Of a DNA stretch of 15,855 bases, positions 1-5,610 are shown in pieces (the first letter of the stretch is position 1; each line of letters begins with the position of its first letter). This stretch comes from an uncultured Lachnospiraceae bacterium (lineage in GTDB: Bacteria; Bacillota; Clostridia; Lachnospirales; Lachnospiraceae): contig CAMNBW010000010.1 in assembly GCA_946533525.1 (NCBI GenBank), positions 1 to 15,855 on the forward strand, read 5' to 3'. The translations under genes were made by a program, and so were the position numbers. The notes beneath the pieces are model-generated. The model did not search any database. It was not told the origin of the DNA and saw nothing but the letters and a program-made list of their open reading frames with translations.

Positions 1-69
1 AGTGACGAAGAGCGTGTAAATACGGAAAGAGAGCGGAAGCGTGCTGGGAGTGACGTTTCGCGAGGATGA
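1..69 (+). CDS. Possible 3' end of an upstream gene (partial, uncertain)
   Basis: The first frame is open from the left edge to a TGA at 67-69 and gives 22 mostly charged residues (SDEERVNTERERKRAG...). A second frame, open from 20 to a TAA at 71-73, reads IRKESGSVLGVTFREDE, which looks at least as protein-like but is interrupted by a TAA at 17-19. Either could be the C-terminus of a gene lying to the left, or neither. No function can be assigned. Confidence 0.2.
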   Translation, partial: SDEERVNTERERKRAGSDVSRG

Positions 70-86
70 ATAATGATGGATAAATC

Positions 87-104
87 GATCAGGAAACGCT
101 GATC
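87..104 (+). other. Inverted repeat GATCAG-N6-CTGATC
   Basis: This is a perfect 6-bp dyad with a 6-nt loop (GAAACG), lying 25 bp before the nucleosidase start. No T-tract follows, so it is not a normal intrinsic terminator. It could be a small RNA hairpin in the leader or an operator. No convincing -35/-10 pair was found between it and the gene. Confidence 0.35.
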
Positions 105-129
105 TTGAAACAAGGGGAAGAGAACGGAA

Positions 130-936
130 ATGAGAAAGAAGCAGTTTGCTTTGTTTTTGATATGTATAATGCTTGCGGTGTTCGTCTGCGGATGCGCACC
201 GAAAAGCGAAGAGTCAACGGAATATATTGGAATAGTTTCTGCTATGGATAATGAAATCGCCATTTTGCTCAAGGAAGCGAAGATCGACCGCGTGGATACC
301 ATAGCAGATGTGGAATATCATGTTGGCAGTCTGCATGGACAGCCGGTCGTTATCGCGCGCGCCGGTATCGGCAAGATACGCGCAGCATCCGGCATTACTG
401 CCATGCTGATGAAATATCCGATCTCAGAGGTTATATTCACGGGAATTGCCGGAGGGGTTGCGGATGAGACACAGGTACTCGACGAGGTTATTGCCACCCG
501 TCTAGTCGAGCATGATTACGGCATCCTCTCAAATAACGGATTTGAATGGCGTTCGGGCGATCCCGGCAGTGGAGACGAAGAGGGAATATATTACGACTGC
601 GACCCGGAGCTTGTAAAGCTCGCTTACGACGCTGCGGTTGAAGTCGTCGGGGAAGATCATGTCTTCAAGGGAACGATCGCTACGGGAGACCAGTTTGTTG
701 CCAACAGTGAGTTTGTGGAGAAATTACGGAGAGATCATGACGCTTACGCCTGCGAAATGGAAGGAGCGGCGTCCGCTGTTGTCTGTATTAAATATGAAAC
801 TCCTTTTGTAGTGATTCGTGCTCTTTCAGACAAAGCGGACGGGAAAGCACATGACAGCTATGGGAACTTCGGAGATATTGCGGCAGATCATTCAAGCAGT
901 ATTGTCATAAAAATGTTGGATCATCTTAAAAATTGA
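130..936 (+). CDS. mtnN: 5'-methylthioadenosine/S-adenosylhomocysteine nucleosidase, lipoprotein form
   Basis: The protein (268 aa) should cleave the N-glycosidic bond of MTA and SAH, releasing adenine. The nucleosidase fold starts at about residue 32. It has SAMDNE with Glu42 aligned to E. coli Glu12, FTGIAGGV (103-110), GTIATGDQFV (181-190), CEMEGAA with Glu211 aligned to Glu174, and SDKADG with Asp234 aligned to the catalytic Asp197, so the active site appears intact. Unusually, a 22-residue lipoprotein signal precedes it (MRKK, a hydrophobic stretch, then VCGC with Cys22 as the lipidation site). This implies an enzyme tethered outside the membrane rather than the usual cytosolic form. The ATG at 130 is chosen because it supplies the signal peptide and has AAGGGGA upstream. 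It sits 200 bp from the next operon and shows no obvious link to the injection-system genes. The fold and residue assignments are strong; the extracytoplasmic role is inferred. Confidence 0.93.
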   Translation: MRKKQFALFLICIMLAVFVCGCAPKSEESTEYIGIVSAMDNEIAILLKEAKIDRVDTIADVEYHVGSLHGQPVVIARAGIGKIRAASGITAMLMKYPISEVIFTGIAGGVADETQVLDEVIATRLVEHDYGILSNNGFEWRSGDPGSGDEEGIYYDCDPELVKLAYDAAVEVVGEDHVFKGTIATGDQFVANSEFVEKLRRDHDAYACEMEGAASAVVCIKYETPFVVIRALSDKADGKAHDSYGNFGDIAADHSSSIVIKMLDHLKN

Positions 937-1059
937 ATCTCAACGGTTTTAGAAAGAAGCCCTGCATAAATTATCAGGTATGATCTTTCCCGCTTGATAG
1001 AGCACCTTGTCAATCTTCCGAATTTATAAAGCTATACCCACTTCTAAAATTATGTAAAC

Positions 1060-1087
1060 TTGAAAAATAAAGTGGCTATGTTAGAAT
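1060..1087 (+). promoter_or_regulatory. Sigma-A-like promoter of the two-component operon
   Basis: TTGAAA (1060-1065) and TAGAAT (1082-1087) are separated by 16 bp. Each differs from the housekeeping consensus by one base. Transcription would start near 1093-1096, inside or at the edge of the repeated AGAGACTTTCC motif, about 50 nt before the chosen start codon. The rest of the 206-bp gap (937-1142) shows no gene and no clear terminator for the nucleosidase gene. Confidence 0.6.
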
Positions 1088-1090
1088 TTT

Positions 1091-1101
1091 AGAGACTTTC
1101 C
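1091..1101 (+). promoter_or_regulatory. Repeated motif AGAGACTTTCC, copy 1
   Basis: This 11-bp sequence occurs identically at 2751-2761, and both copies follow ATTTT (ATTTT directly here, ATTTTG in copy 2). Each copy precedes an operon, first the regulator/kinase pair and then the large six-gene run. This copy overlaps the predicted transcription start. It could be a binding site for the adjacent SARP-type regulator or a shared untranslated-leader element. The identity is seen in the sequence; the role is inferred. Confidence 0.45.
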
Positions 1102-1142
1102 GAACGCAAAACCGGAACATGGAAGAAGCGGAAGCTTTAGGG

Positions 1143-1958
1143 ATGAATATTATTGCTGTAGATGATGAGAGGATTGCGCTCGAGGCGCTGATGAGCGCTA
1201 TAATCAAGGCTGCGCCGGAGGCGGGTATCCACGGCTTCAGGAAGCCGGAGGCAATCTTCGAGTATATCGAAAATTTAGAGGGCGGCAGGGTCGATGTGGC
1301 TTTTCTCGATATAGATATGAGGGGCGACAGCGGGCTGGATGTGGCTCGCGCTCTTATCAAAAAATATTCCAATATAAATATCATATTTACGACAGGTTAT
1401 TCCGAATACACCCTGGAAGCGCTGGAGATGCATGCCAGCGGCTATATCATGAAGCCGGTGACGGCAAAGAAGGTCAGGGAGGAGCTGGCGCACTTACGCT
1501 TCCCCATAGAAGAGGAGGCCGAGGACGAGCTCTATGTCCGTACCTTCGGCAATTTCGAGGTCTTCGCCGGAGACGTTCCGGTAAACTTCAAATACCAGAA
1601 GACCAGGGAGCTCTTCGCCTACCTCATTGACCGCAGGGGGGCTCTATGCAGGAATAACGAGATCATTTCAGTCATCTTCGAGGACGAGGGGGACGAGGGC
1701 AGCCACGTTTCCTACCTTAAAAACATCCGCTCGGATCTTTTAAACGTACTGGAGCGGCACGGCAAGAGCGACTGCCTGGTGCGAAACAGAGGGGAGATCG
1801 GGATAAAACAGGGGTCTTTAAAGTGCGACTATTTCGAGTGGCTGGAAAGATCGGAGGATCCGGTGGTCCGGGCGAAATTCAAGGGAGAATATATGTCGCA
1901 GTACTCCTGGGCGGAATATACCCTCGGGAACCTCCTGAAGGAAACCGACTATGTTTGA
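1143..1958 (+). CDS. Response regulator, receiver domain plus SARP-type DNA-binding domain
   Basis: This 271-aa regulator should be phosphorylated by the kinase encoded next to it and then bind DNA. Residues 1-118 form a CheY-like receiver: acidic pair Asp7/Asp8 (IAVDDE), phospho-acceptor Asp56 (FLDIDM), Thr83/Thr84 and the conserved Lys104 (MKP). Residues 131-222 resemble the winged-helix domain of SARP/OmpR-type regulators (VRTFGNFEVF..., KTRELFAYLIDRRGA). A short helical tail follows, far shorter than a full BTAD domain. The ATG at 1143 is preferred over an in-frame ATG at 1119 because receiver domains normally begin directly with this beta strand and GGAAG lies about 9 nt upstream. The gene overlaps the kinase gene by 8 nt. 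A repeated 11-bp motif before this operon and before the next suggests autoregulation and control of the large operon, which is inference. Confidence 0.88.
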   Translation: MNIIAVDDERIALEALMSAIIKAAPEAGIHGFRKPEAIFEYIENLEGGRVDVAFLDIDMRGDSGLDVARALIKKYSNINIIFTTGYSEYTLEALEMHASGYIMKPVTAKKVREELAHLRFPIEEEAEDELYVRTFGNFEVFAGDVPVNFKYQKTRELFAYLIDRRGALCRNNEIISVIFEDEGDEGSHVSYLKNIRSDLLNVLERHGKSDCLVRNRGEIGIKQGSLKCDYFEWLERSEDPVVRAKFKGEYMSQYSWAEYTLGNLLKETDYV

Positions 1959-2727
1959 GATAATCGTCTATGTGTTCTTCCTGGCCGCAGCCATTGTGCT
2001 TTTAATAAGCCTTCGCCGGATAAGCACGGACCTTAAGAAGGTCAGGGAGGAAAGGCGGCTTTTAGAGGAGCGGATTAAAGAGAGCGAAGAAAAGCTGAGC
2101 GACAGCTTTACCGAGATCGACGGAATGAAGGCAAAGCTGACCCTTTCCCAGATAAATCCCCATTTTATCTTTAATACCTTAAATACCATCTATTACCTGT
2201 GCGAGAAGGACAGCGCAGAGGCGCAAAACGCCATCGAAGACTTCTCCGCCTACCTTAGGGAGAATATGGATTCCATAAAAAATATGGAGCCCATCCCCTT
2301 TAAGCAGGAGCTGGTACACGTAAAGCGGTATCTGGAAATAGAGAAGCTTCGCTATGAGGATGAGCTTAACGTGGTCTACGACATAAACGCGAAGGATTTC
2401 AGCGTCCCCGCCCTGTCGGTGCAGGCCCTCGTGGAAAACGCGGTACACCATGGCCTCGGAAAGAAGGAAAACGGCGGGACCATCACGATAAGCTCCTGGC
2501 AGGGGAAGGAAACGGTAGTCGTAAAGATCGAGGACGACGGAGTCGGCTTTAACGTAAACGCGAAGCAGGCCGACGGGAGGAGCCACACGGGTATAGAAAA
2601 TGTGCGCTCTCTGCTGGATCGGATGTGCGGCGGAACCCTGGAGATCATCTCCGAGAGGGGGAAGGGCACGGTGGCGATGCTGCGGATCCCTCTGAAAGAG
2701 AGAAATGCGGGGGCCGCGGAGCACTGA
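1951..2727 (+). CDS. LytS/YehU-type sensor histidine kinase
   Basis: This 258-aa membrane kinase is presumed to phosphorylate the regulator encoded just upstream. It has one N-terminal membrane helix (about 2-20), a coiled coil (25-65), then a His_kinase-family dimerisation/phospho-acceptor segment with NPHFIFNTLN (His71). The GHKL ATPase domain has an N box VENAVHHG (161-168), a G1 box DDGVGF (195-200) and a second glycine box HTGIENV. No extracytoplasmic sensor domain is present: only about one residue precedes the helix. The signal must therefore be read in or near the membrane, or through a partner. The start overlaps the regulator gene by 8 nt, with AAGGA 8 nt upstream (1938-1942), which fits translational coupling. 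The family is clear; the stimulus is unknown. Confidence 0.9.
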   Translation: MFEIIVYVFFLAAAIVLLISLRRISTDLKKVREERRLLEERIKESEEKLSDSFTEIDGMKAKLTLSQINPHFIFNTLNTIYYLCEKDSAEAQNAIEDFSAYLRENMDSIKNMEPIPFKQELVHVKRYLEIEKLRYEDELNVVYDINAKDFSVPALSVQALVENAVHHGLGKKENGGTITISSWQGKETVVVKIEDDGVGFNVNAKQADGRSHTGIENVRSLLDRMCGGTLEIISERGKGTVAMLRIPLKERNAGAAEH

Positions 2728-2750
2728 GAAGCTCTTCATCGAAGATTTTG

Positions 2751-2761
2751 AGAGACTTTCC
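2751..2761 (+). promoter_or_regulatory. Repeated motif AGAGACTTTCC, copy 2
   Basis: This is an exact copy of the motif at 1091-1101, with a related upstream context (GATTTTG here, GAATTTT there). It lies 179 bp before the first codon of the six-gene operon and 24 bp after the kinase stop codon. Unlike copy 1, no consensus -35/-10 pair lies directly upstream, so if it marks a promoter that promoter would need an activator. The regulatory role is inferred. Confidence 0.45.
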
Positions 2762-2771
2762 TGACCACACT

Positions 2772-2838
2772 GGTTAACCGAATCTATAGACATAAATAAC
2801 TTATGTCAAGCAAAGTGTCTTTTTTGTGTCCTTTGCTT
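2772..2838 (+). promoter_or_regulatory. Dyad-rich leader region ahead of the six-gene operon
   Basis: Three dyads occur within 67 bp. They are the palindrome GGTTAACC (2772-2779), GACATAA-N5-TTATGTC (2789-2807), and AAGCAAAG (2808-2815) pairing with CTTTGCTT (2831-2838) across a 15-nt loop that contains TTTTTT (2820-2825). The first part of the region followed by the T-run could end the kinase transcript. The last hairpin would place the T-run in its loop, so an attenuator-like switch or protein operators are alternatives. Between 2840 and 2929 only weak promoter-like elements are seen (for example TTGTTA at 2874-2879 and TATTAT at 2895-2900, 15 bp apart). Confidence 0.35.
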
Positions 2839-2929
2839 TGGTAAGATTTTGATGGCACATTTTGTGGTGTGCTTTGTTATCTACTACATGAAAATATTAT
2901 GGCGGGAGCCGAAAAATGAGAGGGAAAAA

Positions 2930-4768
2930 ATGAGTAACAGTCAGCTCTATCCGTTTGAGAGAAACCGGTATTACCCCGGAAAGATGCTTACAAGCGTGGA
3001 TTTTCAGGCCGAACAGAATTACCACATAAACAAGTCCAGGTTTAAAAATTCCCTGATGTACGGCACAGGAATCCTTTGCGGACTCGGGATCTTCAGTCTG
3101 GACGACCTTTCCATACTGGTGGAAAGCGGAGTCGCAATAGACGGTTCCGGAAGAGAGATCGTGGTAGACTCTTCGGTGGTCAAGAAGCTTTCGGCAATAG
3201 AGGGCTTCGATAAGCTTGAAGGCGATGTGGCCTGCCTCAAGGTCAGGTTTAAGGAGCAGGATGTCCACAGCGTATATTCGGTGAACCGTCAGAAGGACGA
3301 CGACGAATATGAATATAACCGTATTTCAGAGGGCTACGAGCTCTTTGTCACGGATAAGGACGAATTTGCAGGAGCAGCCTACGAGCTGGAAACAGAGTTC
3401 CTTGCGAAGGAGATCTTCTTCAGGAGCGAAAACTTTGTAGGCGAAGTAAGCATGCCCGCAACCGTATGTAAGGGCAGAAACGTCAAGATCACGATGGAGA
3501 TCAAGAAGCTGACAAGCGCGGATGTGCGTTTAAGCTGCCGCGGCGTTTTGGAGTGTCCGGTTTTCCTTAATCCCAACGGCGGTCACGAGATAGAGATAGG
3601 CGCGGAGGATCTGCAGCTCGTCGAGGGCGAGAGCTACATCTGCGAATACTGGGTAAAGGTCATCGACTCCGAGATACAGGAGACCGACCTTATATTAAGA
3701 AGCGGTTCGGCAGCGGCCTTCGAGGACGAAAACGCCATCAGCGCTTCGCAGAACTTCACGATGCGGGTACGCTTAAGCAAGATCCCGCCCCTTGAGCTCG
3801 TCAGCCGCGAGACCGGTAAGATCAATCTTGAAATGCGCTCCCTTGGGAATGTGGACGATTCCATAAATCTTGCGGAGATAAAGCTTGTGCGCACCGACAA
3901 TGCCTACGTTATCGAGGACATTGTGGAGACCGGCATCAAGCAGTATATAGTGACTCCCGCTCAGGAGTATTTAAGAAACAGGTATCTTTCATACTATGTT
4001 AAGGATGTTGAGCTTACGAGGCCTGGCAGCACCGAGTCGGTAAAGCACAGGGAGCCTGAAAGAAGATCCGCCGGCACCGAGTTTACCAATATTGCCACCG
4101 GTACGCTGGAGATAGCCCTCGGAAGAAATGCGAGAGAGGGAGACATCCGTTATTCCGGCGAGATAACCCACGGCCTTGGACCCGGGAATATATATGTAGA
4201 GGTGGGATATGACCATGTGACCGACGAGCCCGGCATCAATTCCAAGAGCACGATATTCGGAAATCCCGAGCTCTTCAGCAGGGCGAACACCCGTCTTGCG
4301 GACGTGGAGACGGCCGTCAGGGTCCTTAACGACAAGGGAAGCTTCGTTGTTGCAGCGAGACTTCTTCGCCCCGTGGATTACCTTGTGCTGACCTTCCGCT
4401 GGATAGCTATCCGCTTCCCTGCCGGAGAGGATGTGGAGCTTACCGAGGACTATTACGACAAGAGCATAAGCGTGGATACGCCTACGGTCATCATGGGTAC
4501 TAAGGAGAGCCATTTCTTCGGAGTACGCTTTAATAATATGAAGGCATCCAGCATAACCTACGAGCTGACGGCGCCCGCAAGCGGCGAGATAAGCTCCGAC
4601 GGTATATATACCGCGCCTTCGAAAGAGGGTGTATACGAGATACGTATATACTGTACGGATATGCCGGTCATCTGCACATACGCATATGCCATAGTTAAGA
4701 AGAAGATGATTGACGAGCCGGAGGAGGATAAGCCCCTTATCAACCTTCCGGGACAAGAGGGTAAATAA
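2930..4768 (+). CDS. CIS-associated protein with N-terminal RYYPGKML signature and C-terminal Ig-like domain
   Basis: This 612-aa soluble protein has no signal peptide. Its first 75 residues carry the pattern PFERNRYYPGKMLTSVDFQ, then an Asn/His-containing helix, YGTGILCGLG and VAIDGSGREIVV. From memory this resembles an uncharacterised module found near sheath, tube and baseplate genes in contractile injection loci of several phyla. The middle (about 100-500) is beta-rich and unrecognised. The end (about 505-595) looks like a bacterial Ig-like fold, with GEISSDGIYTAPSKEGVYEI typical of such domains. The ATG at 2930 is preferred over an in-frame ATG at 2849: it has AGAGGG 5 nt upstream and the conserved module begins here, while the extra upstream residues look non-conserved. 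It overlaps the next gene by one base (TAATG). A baseplate, adaptor or docking role is possible but inferred. No enzyme motif is seen. Confidence 0.8.
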   Translation: MSNSQLYPFERNRYYPGKMLTSVDFQAEQNYHINKSRFKNSLMYGTGILCGLGIFSLDDLSILVESGVAIDGSGREIVVDSSVVKKLSAIEGFDKLEGDVACLKVRFKEQDVHSVYSVNRQKDDDEYEYNRISEGYELFVTDKDEFAGAAYELETEFLAKEIFFRSENFVGEVSMPATVCKGRNVKITMEIKKLTSADVRLSCRGVLECPVFLNPNGGHEIEIGAEDLQLVEGESYICEYWVKVIDSEIQETDLILRSGSAAAFEDENAISASQNFTMRVRLSKIPPLELVSRETGKINLEMRSLGNVDDSINLAEIKLVRTDNAYVIEDIVETGIKQYIVTPAQEYLRNRYLSYYVKDVELTRPGSTESVKHREPERRSAGTEFTNIATGTLEIALGRNAREGDIRYSGEITHGLGPGNIYVEVGYDHVTDEPGINSKSTIFGNPELFSRANTRLADVETAVRVLNDKGSFVVAARLLRPVDYLVLTFRWIAIRFPAGEDVELTEDYYDKSISVDTPTVIMGTKESHFFGVRFNNMKASSITYELTAPASGEISSDGIYTAPSKEGVYEIRIYCTDMPVICTYAYAIVKKKMIDEPEEDKPLINLPGQEGK

Positions 4769-5610
4769 TGGTATTTATCTCACCAAAGATGAGCTATGAG
4801 GTCACGGCGACCAGATTCAACGGTGAGGTTAACGACTGCTTTGTTGCAAAGGCGCAGGATGAAAAGAACAAAAGCCTTTACACGCTGATAGTCATACATG
4901 ACCATGACACCGTCAGGACGCTCCTCGATATATTCAGGAAGGCCATATACAAGGAGAATCCGATCATTGAGAGCTTTTCCAGCGGACAGGACTATGTTCT
5001 GGTCTTTCCCTACAGGATGGAGAGGCTCCTGAGTGATTTCTTTGAGGGAGAGGGACTGACCCTGGAGCAGTGCGAGGAAATCTCCACTAACCTTATCCTC
5101 TCCTGCATCGCGTCCTACCTGCCGTACCCGGTGCTCTATCTTATAATAATTCAGGGAAAGCTTAATCTGTCGAGGGACAACAGTATTTATCTTACCTTTG
5201 ACCTGGACTTAAAGGACCTGGACGGGCGCATCAGGGAGAGTGACTGCGCCACGGAATGTGCAAACATAATCCTTAAGATCCTCGAGAGCAAGATAAATGA
5301 GAAGAATATAAGCTACGAGCTTTTGTCAAAGAAAACGGCAAACCGCAGCTATTCCAAGTTTACCGAGATCTACAGGGATATAAAGATTGCTTCTACCCCT
5401 GTAAAAAAGAGAAATATAATTGTAAGGATAAAGAGCTTTTTCCACAGGAACGCCGACAGGCTGTTCGGCATACTCTTCTGGGTGTGCCTGATCCTTGGGA
5501 TAATAGCCCTTGTCATGCTTTTAACACATTTAGTATGGGGGGATATTCCGTTCTTACGGATATTCTTTAACAGCTTTAAAACAATAGGGACGGAGAGCCT
5601 GCTCAAATGA
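4768..5610 (+). CDS. Single-pass membrane protein with degenerate protein-kinase-like domain
   Basis: This 280-aa protein has a large cytosolic part (1-230), one membrane helix (about 233-255) and a 25-residue outer tail. The basic residues just before the helix support this orientation. The cytosolic part can be read as a pseudokinase: N-lobe strands (10-44), an alpha-C-like helix (48-60), a hinge-like DYVLVFPY (75-82), C-lobe helices (98-127), then GKLNLSRDNSIYLTFDLDL (130-148), which mirrors the catalytic-loop/DFG strand pair of kinases. The HRD aspartate, a clear glycine loop and the DFG motif are missing, so no phosphotransfer is expected. The layout recalls EssB/YukC of type VII secretion, a pseudokinase followed by one membrane helix. 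The fold assignment is pattern-based inference; membrane topology is firmer. It overlaps the preceding gene by 1 nt and the next by 4 nt (ATGA), so it is almost certainly co-translated with them. Confidence 0.78.
   Translation: MVFISPKMSYEVTATRFNGEVNDCFVAKAQDEKNKSLYTLIVIHDHDTVRTLLDIFRKAIYKENPIIESFSSGQDYVLVFPYRMERLLSDFFEGEGLTLEQCEEISTNLILSCIASYLPYPVLYLIIIQGKLNLSRDNSIYLTFDLDLKDLDGRIRESDCATECANIILKILESKINEKNISYELLSKKTANRSYSKFTEIYRDIKIASTPVKKRNIIVRIKSFFHRNADRLFGILFWVCLILGIIALVMLLTHLVWGDIPFLRIFFNSFKTIGTESLLK

Noticed and set aside
2179..2793. Minus-strand open frame opposite the histidine kinase
   Set aside because: It covers the conserved His and ATPase boxes of the kinase and encodes nothing recognisable.
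2788..2825. Classical intrinsic terminator after the kinase gene
   Set aside because: The 7-bp dyad is AT-rich and lies 12 nt from the T-run, and the alternative AGACA/TGTCT stem is short with a large loop; recorded only as a dyad-rich regulatory region.
2849..2929. In-frame upstream ATG giving 27 extra N-terminal residues on the first gene of the six-gene run
   Set aside because: No Shine-Dalgarno precedes it, the extra residues do not resemble the conserved module, and AGAGGG is well placed for the ATG at 2930.
3989..4756. Minus-strand open frame of 255 codons opposite the RYYPGKML gene
   Set aside because: It lies wholly inside a well-supported + strand gene, shows no recognisable domain and has no credible start signal.
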